Source: Lewinellaceae bacterium (lineage in GTDB: Bacteria; Bacteroidota; Bacteroidia; Chitinophagales; Saprospiraceae). Taken from it: a stretch of 64,000 nt of DNA. Below, piece by piece: positions 17,534 to 26,267 of this stretch. Location: contig JACJYB010000003.1 in assembly GCA_020636355.1 (NCBI GenBank), positions 1-64,000 of the forward strand, given 5' to 3'. The translations under genes were made by a program, and so were the position numbers. Under the pieces are notes generated by a model that saw nothing but the letters and a program-made list of their open reading frames with translations, did no database searches and was not told the origin of the DNA. Position 1 is the first letter of the stretch; every line of letters begins with the position of its first letter.

Positions 17534-18648
17534 TCAAATACAATAACTCCTTTGGCATTTTTACCGGAAAGCATGTCATCGAAGGCGCGCTGTAGTTGAT
17601 GTAAAGAATACGTTTCTGTAATCAATTCATCCAGTAACAACAATCCATTCTGATGCAACCGGATTATCTCAGGAAAGTCCTCCTGTGGCTGGCATTGACC
17701 ATACAGAGGATTGAGGTAAGTTTTATCCCACTCAAATAAATTCATGTCAATGGTAATCTCTTGTTCGATTCCACTGACCTGTACTGCCATACCCCCATTC
17801 CGGATCATGGCCAGCGGAGCGGCTCCTAGTTCAGGCCTTGCTGTAGCTTCAAAAGCAAAATCTGCTCCCCGGCCATTCGTCAATAACCTTACCTCGTTAG
17901 CAGCCTGCATCAAGCCTTTGTCCTGTGGATCAGCGAGGAGCGTATGCGTGGCGCCAAATTGTTTTGCCAGGCTTAGCCGGTTCTTATTGGTGTCTACTGC
18001 GATAATTTTGGATGCGTTCCTTAAGCGACATCCTTGTATCACATTCAGACCCACGCCTCCACACCCTAAGATAACGGCATTGCTTCCGGGAGGCAGCTTG
18101 GAGGCACGCACAACGGATCCATAGCCGGTCATCACCCCACATCCAATAATGGCTGCAGCTGGAAATTCAAGACGTGGCGAATTAATACGGACTACGGCAG
18201 ATGACTTGACTAATGCAAATTCAGATAGCGTACCCAGATTGAACGATCGCTCGATGGGATTGCTGCGCCAGTGCGTGCCATCCAGATGAGCATGACCAGG
18301 GGTAAAGCCATTTCCACCTGCTATAACCGGGGAGTTGACTTCACACAGATGCTGGTTGCCTTGCTGGCATTGGAAGCATTGCATACAAGGGGTAGCCCAA
18401 TTCAAGGCGACCCGGTCTCCGGGATGCAAGTCTTGAACCGTTGAACCGATTGCCTCAATAACGCCCGATCCTTCATGTCCCATGACTATCGGCTTGCCCC
18501 ATTTCAGTGAATCGTAATCCGTATGGCAGATTCCCGCTGCTTTTATCCGTATCAATACTTCGTCTTCCCGGGGTTGGGCAAGCAGTGTCTCTTCCAGTCT
18601 AAAACCACCACTTCCATCGGCGATGGCTGCAAGTGATCGAACCCTCAT
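17530..18648 (-). CDS. Zinc-dependent alcohol dehydrogenase (class III-like)
   Basis: 372 residues. Catalytic zinc ligands are Cys41, His58 and Glu59 (VMGHEGSGVIE). The structural zinc cysteines are Cys88, Cys91, Cys94 and Cys102. The NAD motif is VILGCGGVGLNVIQG. The length and the long loop after the structural zinc place it with the liver-type/class III dehydrogenases that include glutathione-dependent formaldehyde dehydrogenases. With the overlapping esterase this resembles a formaldehyde or aldehyde detoxification pair, which could serve methyl-ether or demethylation products of algal sugars (inference). It follows the sulfatase gene by 43 bases. Confidence 0.88.
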   Translation of the reverse strand: MRVRSLAAIADGSGGFRLEETLLAQPREDEVLIRIKAAGICHTDYDSLKWGKPIVMGHEGSGVIEAIGSTVQDLHPGDRVALNWATPCMQCFQCQQGNQHLCEVNSPVIAGGNGFTPGHAHLDGTHWRSNPIERSFNLGTLSEFALVKSSAVVRINSPRLEFPAAAIIGCGVMTGYGSVVRASKLPPGSNAVILGCGGVGLNVIQGCRLRNASKIIAVDTNKNRLSLAKQFGATHTLLADPQDKGLMQAANEVRLLTNGRGADFAFEATARPELGAAPLAMIRNGGMAVQVSGIEQEITIDMNLFEWDKTYLNPLYGQCQPQEDFPEIIRLHQNGLLLLDELITETYSLHQLQRAFDDMLSGKNAKGVIVFE

Positions 18649-18691
18649 ATCCCTAATGGATTATAGATTAATCTCGGGCTCCTCAATCCTT

Positions 18692-20152
18692 TCATTGCCC
18701 CAGGATTTGAGATTCGGACAATGGAAAAACCTCTGAATCAAGATGTTCGGCTTTTATTTGTTCGAGAAGCTCCTGGACAAGGGCAGGCTGGGTGCCAGCC
18801 ACATCATGCAACTCTCCGGGGTCATCGACCAGGTCGTAAAGCTCCCAATGACCTGGGGTCTCTGCTGTTAGATCATAGCGTATCAACTTCCATTTGCCTT
18901 TCCGGATGGCTACCCGGCCTTTCATTTCATGAAATTCCCAATAAAGGACCTGATGCGTTTGCTGTACGCCTTGTCCGTTCAATAGTGGCAAAAAAGAAAT
19001 GCCATCGCTATGGACTTTCGTTTGATCCAGGTCGGCAACTGTTGGCAATATATCCCAGAATGCAAGTGCCAGATCGGAACTCGTTCCCGGGTTAATGGTG
19101 CCAGTCCACCGAACAATCATAGGGACCCGTATACCCCCTTCTGTAAGGTCTCGTTTATAACCCCGGAAAGGACCATTACTGTCAAAAAAGTCCGGATCCG
19201 CGCCACCTTCCAGATGAGGTCCGTTATCGGATGTAAAAAAGATCAGGGTATTTGATCCCAGTCCTGATTCGTCAATGGTCCGGATTAGTTCACCTACCTG
19301 TTTATCCAGTAAGGTGACCATAGCGGCAAAAGCGGCATGACATGCTTCCTGAGAACCGTAAGCGCCAGTTCTGAAGTGATCACCGGAATCAACTCCATGA
19401 AAGGCTTTCTCTGGCAAAAAGTGGTCTCGGTATGGTTCCAGTAAAGAATCTGGTATCAGTAATTCAGCATGCGGTATTGTCGTTGGATAATAAAGGAAGA
19501 AAGGTCTGGACTGGTTATTTTTGATAAACTCAATAGCTTGTTCATGAATCAGGTCCGGAGCATATTGTTCACTTTTACCGTTCTCATTTCCTGAGAGCAG
19601 CAATTTCTGATCATTGCTCCACAAATGATCTGGATAGTAATTATGAGCGAGCCGCTGGCAATTGTATCCAAAAAATACATCAAATCCCTGTTTGGTAGGG
19701 TCTCCTTCTGAGCCTGGGCCCCCCAGTCCCCATTTGCCAAATGCTCCGGTTATATACCCTTGGGATTTCAGTATTTCAGCCAATGTCTCGCTGGAGTCAG
19801 GAAGAGGCCATTGTCCTTCCGGCTGGATTTCCTTGTTTCCCCGGATCGGCGTATGACCCGTATGCAGTCCGGTCAATAAGCTGGAGCGTGAGGGGGCGCA
19901 AACCGTACTACCCGCATAAAACTGCGTAAACCGGATGCCCTGAGCCGCAAGCCGGTCAATATTGGGTGTCGCTATTTTCTGTTGACCATAACAACCTAGA
20001 TCTCCCCATCCCAGGTCATCAGCCATAATAAAGACAATATTGGGACGAAATATATTTCCTTCCTGGTCAGTGGTGGATGCCTCTTTGCATTGGAATGCGA
20101 TTGCAATTAACCCGGTCAGAATAATGGAATAAATTAGTTTATTCAACTTCAA
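18692..20152 (-). CDS. Sulfatase (arylsulfatase A-like) lipoprotein
   Basis: 486 residues. The lipobox is around Cys22 (I-A-F-Q-C). The metal site is FIMADDLGWGDLGCYG. The catalytic motif VCAPSRSSLLTG has Cys85 as formylglycine precursor. GKWGLGGPGSEGDPTKQGFD, TSDNGPHLEGGADP and ELYDLVDDPGELHD fit the N-acetylgalactosamine-6-sulfatase/arylsulfatase A group. It follows the PhyH-dioxygenase gene by 23 bases in the same transcript. It is the third cysteine-type sulfatase in 20 kb and also depends on a formylglycine-generating enzyme. Confidence 0.93.
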   Translation of the reverse strand: MKLNKLIYSIILTGLIAIAFQCKEASTTDQEGNIFRPNIVFIMADDLGWGDLGCYGQQKIATPNIDRLAAQGIRFTQFYAGSTVCAPSRSSLLTGLHTGHTPIRGNKEIQPEGQWPLPDSSETLAEILKSQGYITGAFGKWGLGGPGSEGDPTKQGFDVFFGYNCQRLAHNYYPDHLWSNDQKLLLSGNENGKSEQYAPDLIHEQAIEFIKNNQSRPFFLYYPTTIPHAELLIPDSLLEPYRDHFLPEKAFHGVDSGDHFRTGAYGSQEACHAAFAAMVTLLDKQVGELIRTIDESGLGSNTLIFFTSDNGPHLEGGADPDFFDSNGPFRGYKRDLTEGGIRVPMIVRWTGTINPGTSSDLALAFWDILPTVADLDQTKVHSDGISFLPLLNGQGVQQTHQVLYWEFHEMKGRVAIRKGKWKLIRYDLTAETPGHWELYDLVDDPGELHDVAGTQPALVQELLEQIKAEHLDSEVFPLSESQILGQ

Positions 20153-20175
20153 CTATTTAATTGATTATCTATTTG

Positions 20176-21063
20176 TTATAGAATTTGCCCCGGATTAAAT
20201 AGCAATGGGAAAAATTGTCCTTCCATCCTATGGCCCTTAGGTATGGGAGGAACCCCTGCCAGCAATTCTTCATCCGAATTGGATTGCGTGCCATCAGCAA
20301 ATACATTAATGACCAGGGCCCGGCGAGCGATCGGTGAATGATTCTCATAAGAACCGTGTACCATTAATGGATGATGGAAAGTACCGTAGCCAGCCGGCAT
20401 CTCAATAGCCACCTGCTTGGCAAATTCCTGTTTCTGCTCCTCCGATAAGAAAGTATCGAGACCATTCATGGCCCCGGCCAGGCTGGTGCGGTCAAATAAA
20501 GGCCAACGATGACTTCCCGGTATGTAATGGAGGCAGCCATTCGCTTTCGAGGCAGGGTCCAAGCCTACCCAGCAAGTCAGGTGCCGCTGTGGGATCGTTC
20601 GCGTCCAATAACTGTAATCCTGATGCCAGGCGACAACGCCTCCATGGTGCGCAGGTTTGCAAAACAATTGATCGTGCCAGAAACGAACTGCTTTCTCTCC
20701 CAAAAGTTGATAAGCAGGTACGACAAAGCGAGGATTCCACAATACATCATGGAAGCCAGGAGTGATGCGCCAATGCCCTAACGAATGGAAAAGGACAGCA
20801 TTAGGATCATCCGATTCGTTCGAATGGAATTCGTAAAACAATTCATGTTGTGGATGCTTCGGATCAGCAATATCAGCAAGCTCTTGCCTCAGCTGATCGA
20901 TTTGCCGTCCATCCAGAATTTGAATGCCACTCAGGTATCCATTTTCATTAAAAAATGAAACTTGCTCCTCCGATAAATGAAAGGCTTCCCAAGCTTCTTC
21001 CACGGACATGTGCGGAAACAGGTCACTGACTGGTTGGTGCATTAATGAAAGATCAGGACTCAT
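20176..21063 (-). CDS. Phytanoyl-CoA dioxygenase (PhyH)-family Fe(II)/2-oxoglutarate oxygenase
   Basis: 295 residues. The facial triad is visible as His147-x-Asp149 (VVAWHQDYSYW) and His236 in HHPLMVHGSYENHS. The 2-oxoglutarate arginine is probably Arg247/248 in IARRALVINVF. Bacterial PhyH proteins hydroxylate or demethylate many small molecules. As first gene of an operon with a sulfatase, an alcohol dehydrogenase and an esterase, it may oxidise a modified sugar or O-methyl group (inference). No signal peptide. Confidence 0.88.
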   Translation of the reverse strand: MSPDLSLMHQPVSDLFPHMSVEEAWEAFHLSEEQVSFFNENGYLSGIQILDGRQIDQLRQELADIADPKHPQHELFYEFHSNESDDPNAVLFHSLGHWRITPGFHDVLWNPRFVVPAYQLLGEKAVRFWHDQLFCKPAHHGGVVAWHQDYSYWTRTIPQRHLTCWVGLDPASKANGCLHYIPGSHRWPLFDRTSLAGAMNGLDTFLSEEQKQEFAKQVAIEMPAGYGTFHHPLMVHGSYENHSPIARRALVINVFADGTQSNSDEELLAGVPPIPKGHRMEGQFFPLLFNPGQIL

Positions 21064-21247
21064 CGATAACCAGTTTTATGGTTTGAGTTCCAAATTAATT
21101 TTTTTAAGCTAGAATCAGGCCGGTGCGGTATTAAAAACCTGGGTTGGGACAAAGCTCCAACCGCATATAGGCCGGGTAAATTGAAAAGGATGATTAATTT
21201 AGTGAAGTCCAGACAACTAAAATTAATTCAAGTACAACCTTCATTCC

Positions 21248-22573
21248 ATGGAAAAAAATCATTTATCACGACGCCAATTTGTTAAAAACACTTCTTTAGG
21301 AGCGATTGGATTATCACTTTCAGCGAAAAGTTATTCCAGGATTCTAGGGGCAAACGAGCGGGTACAGATGGCTCACATTGGTCTCAATGGTCGTGGTCAA
21401 GCCCACATTGCGGCAGTATTGAATGTATCAAAGGCAGAAACCATTGCTTTTTGTGATGTGGATATCCGAACCTTTGACGGCAGTCAACAACGTCTAGCCA
21501 GAAGCAAGGCAGGACCCGTAAAAACTTATCGGGATTTCCGCCTCTTATTGGAAAATAAAGACATTGATGCAATCACCATAGCAACTCCTGACCATTGGCA
21601 CACGCCGATGGCCATCCAGGGTATGCAAGCCGGAAAGCATGTTTATGTAGAAAAACCACCGGCATACAATCCACAGGAGGCAGAATGGCTGGTAGCAGCG
21701 CAGCAAAAGACCGGAATGGTCGTCCAGGTAGGCAATCAGCAACGTTCTGCACCGACTTCCATTGAGGCCATGCAGGACATTGCCGACGGCATCATCGGTA
21801 ACGTCTATTTTGGAAAAGCGTGGTATGCCAATACCCGCGGGTCGATAGGCCATGGCAAGCAGGTTCCTGTACCAGAATGGCTGGATTGGGATCTCTGGCA
21901 AGGGCCCGCGCCTCGTCGCGAATACCAGGATAACCTGGTACATTACAACTGGCACTGGTTCTGGCATTGGGGGACCGGTGAGATAAATAATAATGGACTG
22001 CATGAAATGGATATCTGCCGGTGGGCGCTTGGCGTTGATTTTCCAACCAAAGTGACCTCTTCCGGCGGGAGATATCAATATGAGGATGATTGGCAATTCT
22101 ACGATACTCAGGTGGCTAGCTTTGAATTCGGTACGGATAAGATGCTAACCTGGGAAGGTTTATCCTGTAACGGCTTAAAACAATACGACCGCGACCGGGG
22201 TGCCAGCCTTCAGGGTACCGAAGGATCCATCATTCTGGATCGAAATGCTTATCAGGCATTTGATAAAGGCGGCAAATTGATCAAACAAGTCAATGAAAGA
22301 TCGCTATCTGCCACCACGGACACGACAGGTATCGGAGGTCTCGATGTGTACCACATGCAAAACTTTATTGATGGAATCCGGGTCGGAGCGAAATTGAACT
22401 CACCAGTCACCGAAGGGCAGAAAAGCGTAATGCTTTGTCATCTGGGAAATATTGCGCAAAAGTTTAACCGGACGCTACAGACCGATGCCAGGAATGGTAA
22501 GATTCTGAACGATGCCGAGGCAATGACCCTATGGAGCAGGGAGTATGAGGATGGGTGGAAGCCGGCTGTTTAA
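21248..22573 (+). CDS. Gfo/Idh/MocA-family oxidoreductase with Tat leader
   Basis: 441 residues. A twin-arginine leader (SRRQFVKNTSLGAIGLSLS) starts the protein. The Rossmann part has MAHIGLNGRGQAHIAAVL and TIATPDHWHTPMAIQGMQAG, with the family EKPPAYNPQEAEW motif. The C-terminal part has HWFWHWGTGEINNNGLHEMD, typical of exported members in Bacteroidota. Such enzymes carry tightly bound NAD(P) and may oxidise or isomerise sugars, or act as glycosidases in the GH109 manner. It is transcribed alone, divergent from the PhyH operon. Confidence 0.9.
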   Translation: MEKNHLSRRQFVKNTSLGAIGLSLSAKSYSRILGANERVQMAHIGLNGRGQAHIAAVLNVSKAETIAFCDVDIRTFDGSQQRLARSKAGPVKTYRDFRLLLENKDIDAITIATPDHWHTPMAIQGMQAGKHVYVEKPPAYNPQEAEWLVAAQQKTGMVVQVGNQQRSAPTSIEAMQDIADGIIGNVYFGKAWYANTRGSIGHGKQVPVPEWLDWDLWQGPAPRREYQDNLVHYNWHWFWHWGTGEINNNGLHEMDICRWALGVDFPTKVTSSGGRYQYEDDWQFYDTQVASFEFGTDKMLTWEGLSCNGLKQYDRDRGASLQGTEGSIILDRNAYQAFDKGGKLIKQVNERSLSATTDTTGIGGLDVYHMQNFIDGIRVGAKLNSPVTEGQKSVMLCHLGNIAQKFNRTLQTDARNGKILNDAEAMTLWSREYEDGWKPAV

Positions 22574-22591
22574 ACCTCCAATGGTAGGTTT
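22572..22591. terminator. Weak shared stem-loop between convergent genes
   Basis: AAACCT, 8-base loop, AGGTTT begins inside the stop codon of the Gfo/Idh gene and precedes the convergent AI-2E gene end. There is no T-run on either side, so the terminator role is tentative. Confidence 0.25.
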
Positions 22592-22622
22592 CAGATGGTA
22601 AAAGCTTGAATAAATAAGTTGA

Positions 22623-23669
22623 TCAGGTTTCAGGATCCTGTCTGGATTTAGCGGTTACCTGAAAGGTTCCAAATTCGTTGCGGTAAATTTTAAGCAACAA
22701 AAGGAAATAACTGATCAACAGCGGACCAAAGATAAAGCCCCAGAAGCCAAACAACTCGAGCCCGACAATGACCCCTAATACGGTCACGACAGGGTGGACA
22801 TCTCCAATTTTGCGCAATAGCGTAATGCGTGCTATGTAGTCTACATTACCGGTAACAATCAAGCTGTACAGTCCCAGACCGAATCCGACCCCGGAAGCGC
22901 CAATGGAGAATTCATAAATCACCAGGGGCAACCAAATCGCCAAGGTTCCTACCAGAGGGAAGAAGGCAAACATGCCCGTTAAAAATCCCCACATGCCGTA
23001 CTGTGGCACGTCAAACAGCCAATAACCCAAGGTGGCAAAGAGACCCTGAATGATCGAGATGAGTGGAATTCCAATGGCGTTAGCCCGGATCATCCGCTTT
23101 GTTTCTTCACTTAGGATGTAAATGTTCCGGTGCCTCAGCGGGATAATACCCGAAATGACTTTCGCCATTTCTTCCTCATGGACAAACATGAAAAAGACGA
23201 TAAACAGCAACATGGCCAGATTGGCTAAAATCATGATGGTACTGTTAAGAAATCCGGGCACGGAATCACTTAATGTGGACAAGACATGTTGAATGTTCTC
23301 TTCGGTGAGCACTTGAAACCCAATAAATTCATTGACACTTCTTGATATGCTGTAGAATCCTTTTACCAGATCCTGAGTGTTGGAGAAAACGGTATTGACC
23401 CGGGAGGCCAGGATATCTATGGAGAAGTAAACAGGAATTCCCAGTCCGATGATAAATAATAACATGAACAGGATAGCAGTAAATACTTTGTTCCAATGTT
23501 TTCGGCGGGTCAGGTAATCGTACCAGGTCCGGGACAGGATGTACAAGGTAATTGCCCCCAGCATTCCCGGCACAAAAGCATATAAATTGGAAACCAGTAA
23601 AACAAATAGCCCAATAATAACCGCTAAGAGGAGAACCTGACGGATACGGTTATTAAAAATGGCTCCCAT
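22623..23669 (-). CDS. AI-2E family transporter (PerM-like membrane protein)
   Basis: 348 residues with about eight membrane segments. The family signature is the C-terminal block GMWGFLTGMFAFFPLVGTLA and ITLLRKIGDVHPVVTVLGVI with FGFWGFIFGPLLISYF. Members include TqsA (AI-2 export), YdiK and Na+/H+ antiporters, so the substrate cannot be inferred. It follows the symporter gene by 75 bases and may be the tail of the GH88 operon or a separate housekeeping gene. Confidence 0.9.
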   Translation of the reverse strand: MGAIFNNRIRQVLLLAVIIGLFVLLVSNLYAFVPGMLGAITLYILSRTWYDYLTRRKHWNKVFTAILFMLLFIIGLGIPVYFSIDILASRVNTVFSNTQDLVKGFYSISRSVNEFIGFQVLTEENIQHVLSTLSDSVPGFLNSTIMILANLAMLLFIVFFMFVHEEEMAKVISGIIPLRHRNIYILSEETKRMIRANAIGIPLISIIQGLFATLGYWLFDVPQYGMWGFLTGMFAFFPLVGTLAIWLPLVIYEFSIGASGVGFGLGLYSLIVTGNVDYIARITLLRKIGDVHPVVTVLGVIVGLELFGFWGFIFGPLLISYFLLLLKIYRNEFGTFQVTAKSRQDPET

Positions 23670-23744
23670 GATACCTCAAATTGTAACTCGTTGATGCGAA
23701 CACCTGAAGTTCCGGCTTTTACCCCAATTTCCAAAGCTACAAGT

Positions 23745-25181
23745 TCAGAAATTAGCACCCTGACTTTTACCGGAGACGCGCCGGGAACCACTGCCATATC
23801 CGGCAATCACGGCGATACCCCCCAGGCTAATCAATAAAATCAGGTCAGTCCTTATCTGGCCTAACTTATTGGGAATGATATTAAAACTGGAAAGAATAAA
23901 CAGTAAAATAGCCAACATAGTCAACCAGGGCATCCAGCTACAACGAGCAGCTTCCTTCGAAAAGATGCCGAGAAAAATCATCGGGGCCAGCAGTGCCGTT
24001 CCGGTAAAACTTAACCTGGCCAAAAGGACCAGCTCGTCGGGGCTGAATAATGAGAACACAAGGCAAATGACCGCAAAGATCAAGATGGCTCCGCGAGTGC
24101 TACGGAGGGCATGGTCATCTTCTCCTTTGAGCAAGGAGCGTATTTCGGCACCTAATCCAAAAATTTGCGAATCAGCGGTCGACATGGCCGCCGCTATCAA
24201 TCCTAATAAAACCAATACCCCGATCAGCGGTAACTGATCGGTGATGAGTGTTTTACCAAGAAAGTCGGCCGTGCTGTCATTTTCATAATGCACGGCACCG
24301 TACATGCCGATGAAAAGTGTTGGCAAAATAACCAGGATCGCAAAAAACCCAAGTGCTACGGCAGTCCGGTATAAGGCGTGATGGCTCTTCATAATCACAA
24401 GTCGGGTGGAGACTTGCGGCTGCGTAAACGGAATCATGACGATACCAATCAATGAACCGAGCAGAAACTGAAAATCAAACAAACCCTTTGGCCCGGGTAC
24501 TGACAATAGTGATTCATCCACGCGGTGCACTTGTTCAAACATTTGGGAAACTCCTCCAAGCCTGTTGAGACATACAATGCCGATAACCCAGATGACCAAT
24601 AACAGCAAAATACCTTGCAATACATCGCTATACATAATAGCTTTCAGACCTCCCAATTCAGAATAAATCACCATAATAATCAGCATCAGGCTTGCCCATA
24701 ACCAAATTGGGAGCTTGTTTGGGAAAGCCTGATCTAAAAACAAGACCACGCCCTTGATCTGTATAGCCACATAGGGTATAAGAAACAAGAAAGCACCCAG
24801 AAAAACAACTATGCCGGCTGTCCGGGACCGGTAACAATGTTGCATAAATCCCGCCATTCCATAATAACTGGTGTTGCTCTCCTTGATCTTGCGGCGCACA
24901 TAATAGCCGACCATTAAAATCCCAAACACCATAAACATATCCGAAACAGCGATGAAAATCCAGGCACCCACTCCGTGAACCCTGAAAAAATCAGGCATAC
25001 CCAGAATGGTGAAGGTGCTGAATAGGGTAGCCGCAAAGGTAAAGAGGCCAAGAAAAGAACCCACATTTGAGCCGGCCATCAGATAATTGGCAGATGACCG
25101 GTCATTATCACGTGCTATCCAGGTGAGATACACCAGGGCAAGCACATAAAGTGTCCCAATGATCAATAATAAATTTAGCAT
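23745..25181 (-). CDS. Sodium:solute symporter (SSS family)
   Basis: 478 residues, about 13 membrane segments, LeuT-type fold. Typical parts are NYLMAGSNVGSFLGLFTFAA near the start, YSELGGLKAIMYSDVLQGIL, and LLGLIAAAMSTADSQIFGLG, where the Ser/Thr pair helps bind sodium. It is 15 bases downstream of a 70-residue membrane protein gene. It belongs to an operon with a GH88 hydrolase, isomerase and dehydrogenases, so it probably imports a sugar acid or similar breakdown product. Confidence 0.92.
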   Translation of the reverse strand: MLNLLLIIGTLYVLALVYLTWIARDNDRSSANYLMAGSNVGSFLGLFTFAATLFSTFTILGMPDFFRVHGVGAWIFIAVSDMFMVFGILMVGYYVRRKIKESNTSYYGMAGFMQHCYRSRTAGIVVFLGAFLFLIPYVAIQIKGVVLFLDQAFPNKLPIWLWASLMLIIMVIYSELGGLKAIMYSDVLQGILLLLVIWVIGIVCLNRLGGVSQMFEQVHRVDESLLSVPGPKGLFDFQFLLGSLIGIVMIPFTQPQVSTRLVIMKSHHALYRTAVALGFFAILVILPTLFIGMYGAVHYENDSTADFLGKTLITDQLPLIGVLVLLGLIAAAMSTADSQIFGLGAEIRSLLKGEDDHALRSTRGAILIFAVICLVFSLFSPDELVLLARLSFTGTALLAPMIFLGIFSKEAARCSWMPWLTMLAILLFILSSFNIIPNKLGQIRTDLILLISLGGIAVIAGYGSGSRRVSGKSQGANF

Positions 25182-25196
25182 AAGCGATAGATCTTC

Positions 25197-25409
25197 TTAT
25201 TCGTCACGTCCGGGGTGAACTTTTGTACCTAAATAGGTTAATGCAAGCAATATCAATGCCTCGGCAAATCCCATCCACATGGTATATGGAATCCCGAATA
25301 AATGCGGATGATGCGACCCCATCGGGATAACAAATGGGGTAAATGTGAGCAGCAGCAATAGCAGAACCAATCCAATGGTCAATCGCCAGATCTTTCTTCG
25401 CATCGTCAT
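25197..25409 (-). CDS. Small two-segment membrane protein, DUF3311-like symporter partner
   Basis: 70 residues starting at ATG 25409, whose first bases overlap the stop of the SDR gene (ATGA). Two hydrophobic segments at about 9-31 and 47-63 flank HPHLFGIPYTMWMG, which recalls the FGIPYxxW core of DUF3311 proteins that precede SSS symporters. It is likely a subunit or assembly factor of the symporter encoded 15 bases downstream. An upstream in-frame extension to 25538 lies inside the SDR gene and was not used. Confidence 0.75.
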   Translation of the reverse strand: MTMRRKIWRLTIGLVLLLLLLTFTPFVIPMGSHHPHLFGIPYTMWMGFAEALILLALTYLGTKVHPGRDE

Positions 25410-26203
25410 AATTTTTGAATGGTTAAACCTCCATCGACCATGATTACTTGTCCCGTTGAGTAGGGGAGATCTCCGCGAACCAAAACGCCGACTGCCCGCC
25501 CAACGTCCTCCGGTGTACCCCATCGGGAGGTGACACATAAACCTTCCCGGATCAATGCATCGTATTTGGCAGTGACCGCAGCGGTCATATCGGTTTTTAT
25601 GATCCCGGGTCGCACTTCGTAAACGGGGATTCCATGTTCACCCAGACGTACTGCCAGCAGTTGAGTCAGCATACTCATTCCGGCTTTGGATAGACAATAT
25701 TGCGGACGATTAATCGATGCGATGGTTGCGGATATGGAAGAGACGTTGATGATACACCGGAAAGTTGATTCCGATTCCAGGTGGGCTTGAGCCAGCATGT
25801 GATTCGCAACCATTTGGGACAGAAAGAACGTGCCTTTCAGGTTAATGTCCATAACATAGTCGTATTCTTCTTCGGTGACTTCCAGAATATCCATCCGGAT
25901 CCTGGGAGCTACTCCGGCATTATTCACCAGGATTTCTATACTGCCAAAATGATCCAAAAAGCTTTTGACCATGCGCTGGCGATCCGCTTCAATTCCGATA
26001 TTTCCCTGACAGTAAAGCAAATCAACGCCGTAATCATTTTTCAAACGCTCCAAATCGGATACTTCAGAAGCAGTCCGGATTCCATTCACAGCCAGCGAAT
26101 AACCCAACTCAGCCAGCGATTTTGCAATACCAAATCCTATTCCGCGCGTCCCACCAGTCACCCAGGCTGTCCGTCCGGTCGGTTCTTTTATTTTCTTAAT
26201 CAA
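25406..26203 (-). CDS. Short-chain dehydrogenase/reductase (3-ketoacyl-ACP-reductase-like)
   Basis: 265 residues. TGGTRGIG is at 16-23, NNAG at 94-97, and the catalytic Ser155/156, Tyr169 and Lys173 (YCLSK) are present. The C-terminus ends STGQVIMVDGGLTIQ. Annotated relatives are often called 3-ketoacyl-ACP reductase, but in this operon with a Gfo/Idh enzyme, isomerase and GH88 it more likely reduces or oxidises a ketouronate or related sugar. The start of the following gene overlaps its stop. Confidence 0.88.
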   Translation of the reverse strand: MIKKIKEPTGRTAWVTGGTRGIGFGIAKSLAELGYSLAVNGIRTASEVSDLERLKNDYGVDLLYCQGNIGIEADRQRMVKSFLDHFGSIEILVNNAGVAPRIRMDILEVTEEEYDYVMDINLKGTFFLSQMVANHMLAQAHLESESTFRCIINVSSISATIASINRPQYCLSKAGMSMLTQLLAVRLGEHGIPVYEVRPGIIKTDMTAAVTAKYDALIREGLCVTSRWGTPEDVGRAVGVLVRGDLPYSTGQVIMVDGGLTIQKL

Positions 26204-26267
26204 TCGATTTCGGATTTGTCCTTAAAATAATACAATCCATGTTGATTGCTGTAAATCCGTTAACATT

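Noticed and set aside
21545..22096. 183-codon open frame on the minus strand
   Set aside because: Antisense to the Gfo/Idh gene, which has Tat leader and EKP motif.
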